Assembly (NCBI RefSeq): GCF_001995255.1
Contig: NZ_MUZR01000008.1
Span: 79,939 to 143,938, forward strand
DNA from: Thioalkalivibrio halophilus
Lineage (GTDB): Bacteria > Pseudomonadota > Gammaproteobacteria > Ectothiorhodospirales > Ectothiorhodospiraceae
Direction: 5' to 3'
DNA length: 64,000 nucleotides
Position 1 is the first letter of the stretch. The number at the start of each line of letters is the position of its first letter. Below are positions 17,383 to 26,895 of this stretch, piece by piece. Below the pieces are notes generated by a model that worked only from the letters and a program-made list of their open reading frames with translations, had not been told where the DNA came from and did no database searches. A program made the position numbers and the translations under genes.

Positions 17383-19228
17383 CCGGACCCTTGTCCAGGC
17401 GCCGCGGTGAAAGGCGCCGCGCCACGGCCTTTTCAACGGGTTCCGGCAGGTCCACCAGCCGGTCGGCGGCCAGTTCACCGCTGATCGGGGCATACAGCAG
17501 CCCACGGGAGCCGTGCCCGAGCGTCAGCATCACCCGGCCGCGCGCGTCCATGCTGGATGCTCCCACTAGCGGCAGACGGTCCCGGTAGACGGCGCGGATC
17601 CCGGTCCAGCGTTCCATGATGCGGGCATCCTCCGGAGACGGCATCCCCGGTACCCATGCCAGGTGCCTCAGGTTGTGATGGTCGTCTTCGATAGTCGGTT
17701 CGGGCGGGAGGGACGGATCATCGGGCAGGCCGTCATGGCGATAGGTTGCGCCGATCCAGTGGTCGTCCGTGTCCTGGCGTATCCAGTAGCCCTGGCCGGT
17801 GCGCACCCGGAAATCGCGACTTGCCAGCGGGTAACGCAGACGGGTCATCTGTCCGCCAACGGTGTCGAGCCGTGCCTGTTCGGGACAAAGGGGCACGCCA
17901 GCCGTGGCGATGACGACGGCGTGGAACGTCGTGCTTGTTGCCGGATCCCCGTCGAACTCCAGCAGCACTTCGTCGGGTCCGGGCCGGATCTCCCTGACCC
18001 GGTAGCGTTCCACTGCCGGGAGAGCGCCGGCCAGGCCGCGACAGAGGGCGCTCATGTTGACCGCTCGTCCGCCGGGGTAGTCCAGAACCGGGCCCGGGGC
18101 GCCGGCAGGGGTGGTGGCGGCGGGATCGAACAGATACCCGCTCTCGGCCGGATCGCGCGCACGCAGGCGCTGCACGCGCTTGCGCGCATGCCCCGAAATA
18201 CCATGGAAGGCGACGCTGTCTCCCAGCAGGACCTCGGATTCATCGCCGTTCAGCCCTTCGGCGGCACGCTTGATCAGCGCATGCGTATGCCGCATCCCGG
18301 TCAGGGCGAGGGCATTGAGCCCGGCGTCGTCGGGCAGCAGGTGGGGCAGAAGCACCGCCGCGGGGTTACCGGAGGCTCCGCCGCCGGGACCGGCGGGATC
18401 GAACAGGTGGACGTTGCAGCCGCGGTCCTGCAGGGCGAGGGCGGCCGAGAGCCCGGCAATACCCGCGCCGATGACCGCCACGCGCTCGGGCCGCGGGCGA
18501 CCTTCCGGGTCGCTTGCGGGTTTGCTGTCGCCGAAATGACCGCACAGCCGTTCGCGTTTCCGGCCATGGCCGGGTTCCCGCCGCACGGTGAAGCCCGCCG
18601 CTTCCAGGTCCCGCCGCACCTGTCCGGCCGCTGCATAGGTTCCAAAGGTGGTGCCGGGCCGGGAGATCCGCGCCATTTGACGGAACACGCCAATATTCCA
18701 CAGGCCGGGGTTGCGACGCGGTGCAAATCCGTCCAGGTACCAGGCATCCACGCCGGCATTCAGCTGCGGGAGGGTGACGGCCGCATCACCGAACACCAGG
18801 GTCAGGACTGCTCGTGCCTGCGGGAAATGGATCCGGTGCAGGCCGGTTACCGGAGGCGGGTAACCGCTGCGCAGACGCTCGGCGTCAGGTCCGTCCAGCC
18901 CCAGCATCCGATGTGCGCGGTCGAGGTCGTCGGGGTGCAGGGGGCGTGATTCAAAGCCGATCAGGGACAGGAAGCCGTCGGGCTGCGCCCGCGAGCGCCA
19001 CTCCCGCAGTGTCAGAAGGGCGTTGAGACCGGTGCCGAAGCCGGTCTCGGCGACCGCAAGTCGGGCGCCGGGCCGGGCAAAACGCCGCGGAAGGTCGTTG
19101 GCCTCGAGAAAGACTTCGTGCGCTTCCTCGAGCGGCGCGTCCGAGCCGAAATAGCCGTCGCCGAACTCGGGAGAGACGGGCTGTCCGTCCCTCCATTCGA
19201 GACGTGCAAAGGCCAGTGCTTCGGGCAA
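17378..19228 (-). CDS. mnmC: bifunctional tRNA 5-methylaminomethyl-2-thiouridine enzyme MnmC
   Basis: A 616-residue two-domain enzyme completing mnm5s2U34 in tRNA anticodons. The N-terminal MnmD half is an SAM methyltransferase (VAETGFGTGLNALL, near residue 60). The C-terminal FAD half removes the carboxymethyl group and starts at VAVIGAGIAGLSAALAL near residue 255. The start is TTG 19228, just before the conserved FARLEWRDGQPVS; no good Shine-Dalgarno is seen. The stop lies within the right arm of the palindromic element. It works downstream of MnmA-type thiolation, and mnmA is also in this window. Confidence 0.94.
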   Translation of the reverse strand: MPEALAFARLEWRDGQPVSPEFGDGYFGSDAPLEEAHEVFLEANDLPRRFARPGARLAVAETGFGTGLNALLTLREWRSRAQPDGFLSLIGFESRPLHPDDLDRAHRMLGLDGPDAERLRSGYPPPVTGLHRIHFPQARAVLTLVFGDAAVTLPQLNAGVDAWYLDGFAPRRNPGLWNIGVFRQMARISRPGTTFGTYAAAGQVRRDLEAAGFTVRREPGHGRKRERLCGHFGDSKPASDPEGRPRPERVAVIGAGIAGLSAALALQDRGCNVHLFDPAGPGGGASGNPAAVLLPHLLPDDAGLNALALTGMRHTHALIKRAAEGLNGDESEVLLGDSVAFHGISGHARKRVQRLRARDPAESGYLFDPAATTPAGAPGPVLDYPGGRAVNMSALCRGLAGALPAVERYRVREIRPGPDEVLLEFDGDPATSTTFHAVVIATAGVPLCPEQARLDTVGGQMTRLRYPLASRDFRVRTGQGYWIRQDTDDHWIGATYRHDGLPDDPSLPPEPTIEDDHHNLRHLAWVPGMPSPEDARIMERWTGIRAVYRDRLPLVGASSMDARGRVMLTLGHGSRGLLYAPISGELAADRLVDLPEPVEKAVARRLSPRRLDKGPG

Positions 19229-19251
19229 CGGCGGGAGCGGCGGGCTGGTTC

Positions 19252-20889
19252 TTACTGCCCGGCGAGTTCGCTGAACGGCCGCAGAGCGACCTGTTCGCCG
19301 CGCTGCCCGTTCTCCAGCTGCGCGAACAGGACTTCGCCGATCTCGCGAAACTGCTCGAGGTCTTCGCCTTCGAGCGAGTCGCTCTCGGGCAACGCCACTC
19401 GCATCGGATCCTTCGGCCGTCCCTTTACGTGCACCTCGTAGTGCAGGTGCGGGCCGGTACTGCGTCCGGTGTTGCCCGACAGGGCGATGCGATCGCCCCG
19501 CTCGACATCATCCCCCGGGCTGACCAGGGCACGGTCCAGATGGAGATAGCGCGTGGAGTAGCCCTGCCCGTGCGCGATCACGATGAAGCGACCGGCATAC
19601 CGGTCGTGCTCGACGCGCGTGACTCGACCATCCGCCGGTGCCTGAATGGAGGTCCCCACCGGCATGGCGAAGTCCGTTCCGTGGTGCGGAGCGACCCGGC
19701 CGGTAACCGGGTGCCGTCGCTGCGGATCGAAGCCCGAGCTGATGCGGTAGTTGCCGGAGAAGGGGCGGCGGTCGAACGGCGGCAGCAGGCTTTCGCCGTC
19801 CGGGCGATAGAAGCGTCCGTTGACGTTGCGCGCGGCTTCCTCCTGAATCCGCTCGCCGTTGTAGTCGAACGCCAGCAGTCTCAGGTTTTGCGGCGTGTCC
19901 TCGCCGACGACGGTCTCCTGTTCCACCAGCAGGGTGAATTCATCGCCGGCGCGTGCGTTCAGGCGCACCGGCAGGTGGCGGTCCATCAGCACGGCGATCG
20001 CCGCGGCTGCCCGCGAGGACAGTTCGGTCTGGCGAGAAAGGGCCGCGGAAATCGAGCCGTCGATCTCGGCGCTGATGATCAGGTGCGAGGTCTCGCGGGC
20101 ATTCTCGACCTCATGGCGGTCAAAGTCCCAGCCGTCCTCCTCGCGGACCCATTCGTAGCCCGAGGCGCTGTCGGTCCACAGCCGCATCCGGGTCAGGTAG
20201 CCTTCGTCGTCCACTTGCCACTCGATCTCCTGGCCCGGGCGGACACGGTTCAGGATGTCGGCATTTTCGTCGTCGTCCAGCAGGCGATAAAGCGTGGCCA
20301 GCGGCAGATCCCATTCCTGTTCCCACAGCCCGGAGAGGCGCTCGTTGCGATCCAGGGTGTGCGAATTCCAGTCCGAGTGGCCGAGTTCGGCCGTTGCGGA
20401 GGGCTCGTCGTCATCCAGGTCAAAGGTTTCGTACGAAGTGGCCCCGGTCGTCGGCTCGCTGGCCGACGGCGGCTCTCCGGCATCCCGCTCCGGTTCGAAC
20501 GCGAATGCCACCGTGCGGGTGTCCCCCGGCGGAACCGCGCCGCCCACCGCGGGCACCGGTTCGGCCACCGAGGCCTGGCTCCAGTCGGCACGGGTCCCCG
20601 TGTCCCGAGACCCGGAACCGTTGTACGGCGACCCGGAGTCCGCGGTCGAGAGTGGCGCGATCTGCAGGGGCTGTTCCGTTTCCTGTGGCTTGGAGGCGAG
20701 GACCAGGCCGGAACCCACTGCGAGGGCGAGGCCGGCGGTTCCCACGATGACCGAAGACGTGATCCTGCGCTGACCGTTCATGGACGTGGTTCCGTTGGGC
20801 GTTGCCGATTTATACCACGTTTGGCCGCGATGTGAACCACCCTCACGGATACGCCGATTCTCGCGGTGCCGTCGCTTGAATGTCTTCAT
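19252..20889 (-). CDS. M23 family peptidoglycan endopeptidase (MepM/OapA-like)
   Basis: A 545-residue periplasmic protein with one N-terminal membrane anchor (VIVGTAGLALAVGSGLVLA). A Ser/Pro/Glu-rich linker and an OapA/LysM-like segment (LYRLLDDDENADILNRVRPGQEIEW) precede the M23 catalytic domain, whose zinc motifs HHGTDFA and HLHYEV are intact. It should cut peptide cross-links in murein. ATG 20889 is chosen because it overlaps the stop of the upstream permease gene as ATGA; an alternative ATG at 20781 would start just before the membrane anchor (509 residues). Confidence 0.85.
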   Translation of the reverse strand: MKTFKRRHRENRRIREGGSHRGQTWYKSATPNGTTSMNGQRRITSSVIVGTAGLALAVGSGLVLASKPQETEQPLQIAPLSTADSGSPYNGSGSRDTGTRADWSQASVAEPVPAVGGAVPPGDTRTVAFAFEPERDAGEPPSASEPTTGATSYETFDLDDDEPSATAELGHSDWNSHTLDRNERLSGLWEQEWDLPLATLYRLLDDDENADILNRVRPGQEIEWQVDDEGYLTRMRLWTDSASGYEWVREEDGWDFDRHEVENARETSHLIISAEIDGSISAALSRQTELSSRAAAAIAVLMDRHLPVRLNARAGDEFTLLVEQETVVGEDTPQNLRLLAFDYNGERIQEEAARNVNGRFYRPDGESLLPPFDRRPFSGNYRISSGFDPQRRHPVTGRVAPHHGTDFAMPVGTSIQAPADGRVTRVEHDRYAGRFIVIAHGQGYSTRYLHLDRALVSPGDDVERGDRIALSGNTGRSTGPHLHYEVHVKGRPKDPMRVALPESDSLEGEDLEQFREIGEVLFAQLENGQRGEQVALRPFSELAGQ

Positions 20890-21668
20890 GAGCGAATGCC
20901 CGTTCCCCGATTCAGAAGCCACAGTGCCAGACCATAGAGCACAATGATGAACATCGCGATGATGGCAAAGGATGCGATCACGGGAAAGTCACTGGTTCCC
21001 AGACTGCCGTAACGAAAGGCGTCCACCATGTAAAAGATCGGGTTCAGCATGGACGCGCCCTGCCAGAAATCGGGCAGCAGGCTGATTGAATAGAAGACGC
21101 CTCCGAGGTAGGTCAGAGGGGTTAGAACGAACGTTGGAATCAGCGCGATATCGTCGAAAGTTCGTGCGAAGACTCCATTGATCAGCCCGGCCAGTGCGAA
21201 CAGGATGGAAGTCAAAAGGACGACCAGCAGCATCACGATCGGGTTGTGCACGCTCAGGGGCGAAAAGAACAGCGAGACAATCAGAACGGCCACGCCCACG
21301 GTGAGCCCGCGTGCTACGCCGCCGAATATGAAGCCCAGGATGATGACGCTGTTGGGGATCGGCGAGACCAACAGCTCCTCGATATGACGCTGAAACTTTG
21401 AACCAAAAAATGATGATACGACGTTGGAATAGCTGTTGGTGATCACCGCCAGCATGATCAGCCCGGGAACGATGAAGTCCATGTAGCGAAAGCCTTCCAT
21501 TTCGCCAATGCGTTCGCCGATCAGGCCGCCGAAGATGATGAAGTACAGCGCGGTGGTGACGACCGGGGGCAGAACGGTCTGCACCCAGATTCTGGCAAAA
21601 CGCAGTATTTCCTTGATTGCGATGGTGCGCAGGGCGGTGCCCCACAACCGGAGATCCGCGCGGGTCAT
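20886..21668 (-). CDS. ABC-2 type transporter permease (YadH-like)
   Basis: A 260-residue membrane protein with about six hydrophobic segments, starting LWGTALRTIAIKEILRFARIW and containing PLTYLGGVFYSI, typical of YadH/NodJ-type ABC-2 permeases. It pairs with the ATPase encoded immediately upstream; their genes overlap by 4 bp. The exported substrate is unknown. The DNA is visibly richer in A and T than its neighbours, partly because of its membrane-protein codons. Confidence 0.9.
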   Translation of the reverse strand: MTRADLRLWGTALRTIAIKEILRFARIWVQTVLPPVVTTALYFIIFGGLIGERIGEMEGFRYMDFIVPGLIMLAVITNSYSNVVSSFFGSKFQRHIEELLVSPIPNSVIILGFIFGGVARGLTVGVAVLIVSLFFSPLSVHNPIVMLLVVLLTSILFALAGLINGVFARTFDDIALIPTFVLTPLTYLGGVFYSISLLPDFWQGASMLNPIFYMVDAFRYGSLGTSDFPVIASFAIIAMFIIVLYGLALWLLNRGTGIRS

Positions 21669-22642
21669 GCCTGGCCCTCCTGCTGCTCGGTGGCTCCGTC
21701 GCCGCCGGGTGTCAGCGGGCTGCGGGTGGCCTCGTTCTGGGTCATGCGGACAAAGAGCTCTTCCAGACGATTCGCCTTGTTCCGCATGCTCTGGACCCGG
21801 ATCCCCTGGTTATCAAGGAGCTGGAACAGATCGTTCAGGTTCTGGTTGGAGTGGATTTCGGCCTCCAGGGTCAGCTCGTCGATGCGTCGCAGCGGGATCG
21901 GGCCGCCCTCCGGTACCGCCAGTGGGGGTTCCACCAGGTCCAGGACCATGGTCTCGGTCTCGAGCTTGGCCAGCAGCTGCTTCATCGTGGTGTTCTCGAT
22001 GATGCGCCCGTCGTCGATGATCGCGATGTTGCGGCAGAGCGATTCGGCTTCCTCGAGATAGTGGGTGGTCAGGATGATGCTCCGGCCGTCGTCGTTGATC
22101 TTCTGCAGGAAGTCCCACATGGAGCGCCGCAATTCGATGTCGACCCCGGCGGTGGGTTCGTCGAGGATCAGCAGCCGCGGTTCGTGCACCAGGGCGCGGG
22201 CGATCATCAGGCGGCGTTTCATGCCGCCGGAGAGCGTGCGGGCCATGTTCTCGCGCTTGTCCCACAGGCCCAGTTCGTTGAGATAGTGGCCGGCGCGGTC
22301 CCAGGCCTCGCGGCGGGGAATGCCGTAGTAGCCGGCCTGGTTGACGACGATTTCGCCCACCGGTTCGAACTGGTTGAAATTGAACTCCTGCGGGACCAGA
22401 CCGATCGAGCGCTTTACGCCCTGGGGATCCCGGTCGAGGTCGTGGCCGAACACCCGGACTTCCCCGGCCGTCTTGTTCACGAGCGAGGTGATGATGCCGA
22501 TGGTGGTGGACTTGCCGGCGCCATTGGGCCCGAGCAGGGCGAAAAAGCTGCCGGGGGAGACCTCGAGATCGATTCCCTTGAGGGCTACGAAGCCGTTGTT
22601 GTAGGTCTTGCGCAGCCCGCGGATTTCCAGTGCTGGCGTCAT
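21665..22642 (-). CDS. ABC-2 type transporter ATP-binding protein (YadG-like)
   Basis: A 325-residue ATPase with Walker A (GPNGAGKSTT, near residue 40), signature LSGGMKRR and Walker B LLILDEPTAGVD. The lineage is that of YadG/CcmA-like exporters. A C-terminal extension of about 80 residues follows the nucleotide-binding domain and may contact the permease. Its stop overlaps the permease start by 4 bp. It is divergent from the M17 aminopeptidase gene. Confidence 0.92.
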   Translation of the reverse strand: MTPALEIRGLRKTYNNGFVALKGIDLEVSPGSFFALLGPNGAGKSTTIGIITSLVNKTAGEVRVFGHDLDRDPQGVKRSIGLVPQEFNFNQFEPVGEIVVNQAGYYGIPRREAWDRAGHYLNELGLWDKRENMARTLSGGMKRRLMIARALVHEPRLLILDEPTAGVDIELRRSMWDFLQKINDDGRSIILTTHYLEEAESLCRNIAIIDDGRIIENTTMKQLLAKLETETMVLDLVEPPLAVPEGGPIPLRRIDELTLEAEIHSNQNLNDLFQLLDNQGIRVQSMRNKANRLEELFVRMTQNEATRSPLTPGGDGATEQQEGQA

Positions 22643-22734
22643 GGCACGTTCCCTGTCGGTCGGTGGGGGCCGGGCGTCCCGGCCGCAGGTGGCGTTATTA
22701 TGGGGCCTTTGCCGTGCTGATGAGGAAGCCCCCA

Positions 22735-24129
22735 GTGGAATCCGTTTTTGTTGATGAGTCGCCCGCCGCTGTTGAACTGATCCCGGTGACGCCGGAGTCC
22801 CTGCATGCCGCGCTGGAGGGGCGGCCCGCGCGCTATGCGCGCTGGGCGCGGGCGACGGGTTTTACCGGCGAGGCCGGAGGTGTTCTGCAGATCGCCGGGG
22901 ACCAGGGTGAGCTGGAAGCGGTCCTGGTCGGCTACGACGTCGACCAGCCCCTGTGGATGCTCGCCGCGGCGGCGGGGTCCCTGCCGGGGGGAGATTATCG
23001 CCTGCAGGAGGCGGGACTGACAGCGGAGGCAATCGAACGGGCGGCGGTCGGCTGGGGGCTGGGAAGTTATCGCTTTCGCCGATATCGCAGCGAGCCACCG
23101 ACCGACGACACGCCGGTGCGGCTGATCTGGCCGGACGGGGTGAATCGGGAGCGGGTCACATCCATGGTGGCGGCGATCGGCCACACCCGCGATCTGATCA
23201 ATACGGCCCCGGCCGATCTGATGCCGGGCGAACTGGCGGCGGAGGCCGAGGATCTGGCCGAACGTCACGGCGGAGCCGCCCGGGTGGTGGCGGATCCCGA
23301 TGAGGTGGCCCGGGACTGGCCATGCATCCATGCCGTAGGGCGCGCCAGCGAACACCACCCGCGGGTGATCGAGCTGACCTGGGGGCCGGAGGATGCCCCG
23401 CCGGTGGTACTGGTGGGCAAGGGGGTCTGTTTCGATTCGGGCGGTCTGAACATCAAGCCCGACAGTGCGATGCGGCAGATGAAGAAGGACATGGGCGGTG
23501 CGGCCACGGCGCTGGGGCTGGCCGACCTGATCATGCGGGCCGGACTTGCAGTCCGCCTGACGGTCCTGATCGGGGCGGTGGAGAATGCGGTGGGTTCGCG
23601 TTCCTTCCGTCCGGGCGATGTCCTGAGCACGCGCAGCGGGCGTACCGTGGAGATCGACAATACCGATGCCGAGGGCCGCCTGGTGCTGGCCGATCTGCTG
23701 GACCGCGCGGGCGAACTGGAGCCGGCCCTGGTGGTGGATTTCGCGACCCTGACCGGTGCGGCGCGGGTGGCCGTGGGGCACGAGATCGCCGCGTTCTTCG
23801 CCAGCGACGACGCCTGGGCGGCCGCCCTGGAAGAGCCGGCACGGGCGTGGGACGATCCGGTCTGGCGGCTGCCGCTGCATGCGCCGTACCGGCACATGCT
23901 GGAGAGCGACGTGGCCGACGTGGTCAACGCCAGTTCGGGCGGGCAGGCCGGGGCGATCACCGCGGCGCTGTTCCTGCAGGATTTCGTGCCGGCCGAAACG
24001 CCCTGGCTGCATTTCGACATCATGGCCTTCAACACCCGCGCACGCCCGGGCCGGCCGAAGGGTGGCGAGGCGATGGGGCTGCGGGCGGTGTTCGCGGCGC
24101 TGGAGGCCCGTTTCGGTCGGGTCAGATGA
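22735..24129 (+). CDS. M17 leucyl aminopeptidase family protein
   Basis: A 464-residue cytosolic metallo-aminopeptidase. The M17 signature NTDAEGRL and the metal/active-site segment VGKGVCFDSGG are intact, as is the catalytic Lys region MKKDMGG. The N-terminal domain is shorter and more divergent than in PepA, resembling the PepB-like/short M17 group. GTG 22735 is chosen because GAGGAA lies 7 bases upstream; ATG 22720 has no such site. Its last 8 bases overlap the convergent dehydrogenase gene. Confidence 0.88.
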   Translation: MESVFVDESPAAVELIPVTPESLHAALEGRPARYARWARATGFTGEAGGVLQIAGDQGELEAVLVGYDVDQPLWMLAAAAGSLPGGDYRLQEAGLTAEAIERAAVGWGLGSYRFRRYRSEPPTDDTPVRLIWPDGVNRERVTSMVAAIGHTRDLINTAPADLMPGELAAEAEDLAERHGGAARVVADPDEVARDWPCIHAVGRASEHHPRVIELTWGPEDAPPVVLVGKGVCFDSGGLNIKPDSAMRQMKKDMGGAATALGLADLIMRAGLAVRLTVLIGAVENAVGSRSFRPGDVLSTRSGRTVEIDNTDAEGRLVLADLLDRAGELEPALVVDFATLTGAARVAVGHEIAAFFASDDAWAAALEEPARAWDDPVWRLPLHAPYRHMLESDVADVVNASSGGQAGAITAALFLQDFVPAETPWLHFDIMAFNTRARPGRPKGGEAMGLRAVFAALEARFGRVR

Positions 24130-25555
24130 CCTTCAGGTCGGGACGGGCGCGGATGATCTTGCGCAGGGCGATCAGGTACGCCGCGGTACGGTAGTCGAGG
24201 ACCTCACCGTTGCTTTCCACCTCGCGCACTTCCTGCATCTCGCTGAAGGCCTCGCGCATGGTGTCGTCCAGGCCCGAGCGCACCAGATCGATCTCCTCGG
24301 CACCTCGCACGATGGAGTCGCGCAGCCACTCGGGCACATCCTGGTTGGTCATCATCTCGATGGCGCTGACGATGTGCTGGCCCTGGGCCTGGTCGTAGCG
24401 GCGTTCCATGCGGCCAAAGCGGATGTGCTGGATGTTGCGCACCCATTCGAAATAGGAGACCACCACGCCGCCGGCATTGACGAACACGTCGGGCAGCACC
24501 GTGATTCCGCGCTGCTGCAGGATGCGGTCGCCCTCGAAGGTGCAGGGGCCGTTGGCGGCCTCGACCACCAGGCGGGCGCGGATGCGCGGCGCGTTGTCCT
24601 CGTGGATCGCGCCTTCCAGCGCGGCCGGGACCAGCACGTCACAGTCTTCTTCCATCAGGCGGTTGCCATCGCGTTCGAAACGCACGCCCGGATAGCCTTC
24701 CAGGGTGCCCGTGCGGTTCATGTAGTCATGTACCGCGTTGACATCGAGGCCCTGCTCGGCGTAGATGCCGCCGTCGCTCTTGATGATCCCGACAATGCGG
24801 ACGTTGTTGTCCTGCTGCAGGAAATGGGCGAGGTGATAGCCCACGTTGCCGAAGCCCTGGACGATGACCCGCTGCTGACTCAGGCCGCCCTCGAGGCCCG
24901 CCTCCGCGACGGCCGCCTTCGAACGGAAGAAGGCCTGCAGGGCGTACTGCACGCCGCGGCCGGTGGCTTCCAGCCGGCCACGCATGCCGCCCAGATCCAC
25001 CGGTTTGCCGGTCACCGCGGCGACGTGGTTGATATCGTCCGGACGGTGCTGGCGATAGGTGTCCGCCATCCAGGCCATTTCCCGCTGGGAGGTGCCGACG
25101 TCGGGGGCCGGGACGTTCTGCGCCGGAGAGATGTAGTCGCGCTGGATCAGTTCGTGGGCGAACCGGCGGGTGATGCGTTCCAGTTCCCATTCATTGTACT
25201 GGCGCGGGTCGATGCGCAGGCCGCCCTTGGAACCGCCGAACGGGATGTCGATGATTGCGCACTTGTAGGACATCAGTGCCGCGAGGGCCTCGGCGTGGGC
25301 CTGGTCCATGTTGGGTGCGAAACGCATGCCGCCCTTGACCGGAAGCCGGTGCGCGGAATGCACGGCTCGCCAGCCATGAAAGACCTCCACGCGGTCCCGG
25401 AACTGGATGGGGAAGGACACCTGGATGACCGAATCGCAGGTTTGCAGCGCCTCGCACGCCCCGTCGGGGATCTCGAGGTAGCGCATCGCGCGTTCCACCA
25501 TGCGCGAAACGTTCTGCTGGAAATCGTTGGTCTGCGGGGTTGCGGGAGACGTCAT
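24122..25555 (-). CDS. Glu/Leu/Phe/Val dehydrogenase
   Basis: A 477-residue NAD(P)-dependent dehydrogenase. The substrate-binding segment PVKGGMRFAP with catalytic Lys, the GGSKGGLRIDP motif, and the Rossmann VIVQGFGNVGYHLA are present. The closest role is glutamate dehydrogenase, joining ammonia metabolism and 2-oxoglutarate. ATG 25555 is chosen as the first start near the conserved N-terminus; codons further upstream (to 25663) would add an unlikely basic leader. It is divergent from dusA across a 217-bp gap that holds a GGGTCA/TGACCC inverted repeat at 25667-25681. Confidence 0.88.
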   Translation of the reverse strand: MTSPATPQTNDFQQNVSRMVERAMRYLEIPDGACEALQTCDSVIQVSFPIQFRDRVEVFHGWRAVHSAHRLPVKGGMRFAPNMDQAHAEALAALMSYKCAIIDIPFGGSKGGLRIDPRQYNEWELERITRRFAHELIQRDYISPAQNVPAPDVGTSQREMAWMADTYRQHRPDDINHVAAVTGKPVDLGGMRGRLEATGRGVQYALQAFFRSKAAVAEAGLEGGLSQQRVIVQGFGNVGYHLAHFLQQDNNVRIVGIIKSDGGIYAEQGLDVNAVHDYMNRTGTLEGYPGVRFERDGNRLMEEDCDVLVPAALEGAIHEDNAPRIRARLVVEAANGPCTFEGDRILQQRGITVLPDVFVNAGGVVVSYFEWVRNIQHIRFGRMERRYDQAQGQHIVSAIEMMTNQDVPEWLRDSIVRGAEEIDLVRSGLDDTMREAFSEMQEVREVESNGEVLDYRTAAYLIALRKIIRARPDLKVI

Positions 25556-25772
25556 CCGGCGATTCCGTGACTGAATTCGCATCGGATTGTACATGCGCAG
25601 GCCCGCATGCAGGCAAAAAGACGCCGAAGCGTTCGGGCGCGGGCGGTCGAGTCGGTCGGACACAGCGGGTCAGGCTGACCCGTGTCGCATTGGCACAGGC
25701 AGAGTCGGGCGTTGCTGGACGTCGGGGGCGCGCCGGGACACCATGGGCGGCCCATTTATGGTTCAGCCCGGA

Positions 25773-26846
25773 ATGTCCGATCCGCCTTCTGCCAACCCCA
25801 TCGTGTGCGCGCCGCAATCCGGCTCGCCGACGGCCTGCGTGCCATCGCTCGCGGGCCGGCCGGAGCGCTTTTCCGTCGCGCCGATGATGGACTGGACGGA
25901 CCGCTGGTGCCGACGCTTCCACCGGCTTCTGACGCGGCATGCGCTGCTGTACACCGAAATGCTGCATGCCAACGCGGTGGTGCGGGGCGATCGCGCGCAT
26001 CTCCTCGGCTACGCGGAGGTCGAGCATCCGCTGGCGCTGCAGCTGGGGGGATCCGAGCCCGACACGCTGGCGGAGGCCGCGCGCATTGGCGAGGACTTCG
26101 GCTACGACGAGATCAATCTCAACGTGGGCTGTCCGTCGGACCGGGTACAGTCGGGTGATTTCGGAGCCAGCCTGATGGCGACACCCGACCGGGTCGCGCG
26201 CGCGGTGGAGGCCATGCAGGCGGCGGTCGACATCCCGGTGACGGTCAAGCATCGCATCGGTATCGACGAGCAGGATTCGGATGCGGATTTGCATGCCTTC
26301 GTGCGTACCGTGTCGGATGCCGGTTGCCGGCATTTCATCGTGCATGCGCGCAAGGCGTGGCTGCAGGGACTGAGCCCGAAGGACAACCGCGACGTCCCGC
26401 CGCTGGACTACGCGCGGGTACACCGGCTGAAGGCCGAATTCCCGGGGTGCGTGATCGTGCTGAACGGAGGGCTGGATGACGTGGAGGCCGCGCGCGAACA
26501 TCTGACCACCCTGGACGGGGTCATGTTCGGCCGTCATGCCTATCATCACCCCTGGAGTCTGGCGGAGGTCGACCGGCTGTATTTCGGCGAGGCCCGGCGG
26601 CCCGAGCGTGCCGAGGTGGTCCGCAAGCTGCAGGACATGGCCGAAGGGATGCGGCGCGAGGGCGTGCCGCTGGCGCGGCTGACCCGCCACATACTGGGGC
26701 TTTTCCACGGCGAACCCGGGGCCCGGCAGTGGCGGCGGATCCTGACCGAAGGGGCCCATCGTCCCGATGCCGGCCCCGAACTGATCGAACGGGCGGCGGC
26801 CGCCTGTCCGGCGGCGCAGGTCGACGCGGTGGCCCCGGCCGGCTGA
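25773..26846 (+). CDS. dusA: tRNA-dihydrouridine(20/20a) synthase DusA
   Basis: A 357-residue FMN enzyme that reduces U20/U20a in the tRNA D-loop. The opening RFSVAPMMDWTDRWCR and the catalytic loop NLNVGCPSDRVQ with Cys120 are diagnostic of DusA. About 35 residues precede the conserved core, so the start is uncertain; ATG 25758 is an alternative. It is transcribed away from the dehydrogenase gene and converges on the oxygenase gene; a perfect 12-bp palindrome GGCGGTACCGCC (26870-26881) lies in the gap. Confidence 0.94.
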   Translation: MSDPPSANPIVCAPQSGSPTACVPSLAGRPERFSVAPMMDWTDRWCRRFHRLLTRHALLYTEMLHANAVVRGDRAHLLGYAEVEHPLALQLGGSEPDTLAEAARIGEDFGYDEINLNVGCPSDRVQSGDFGASLMATPDRVARAVEAMQAAVDIPVTVKHRIGIDEQDSDADLHAFVRTVSDAGCRHFIVHARKAWLQGLSPKDNRDVPPLDYARVHRLKAEFPGCVIVLNGGLDDVEAAREHLTTLDGVMFGRHAYHHPWSLAEVDRLYFGEARRPERAEVVRKLQDMAEGMRREGVPLARLTRHILGLFHGEPGARQWRRILTEGAHRPDAGPELIERAAAACPAAQVDAVAPAG

Positions 26847-26895
26847 AATCCGCTGCAGGGCTGGCCCCGGGCGGTACCGCCGCTCAGTGTTTCCC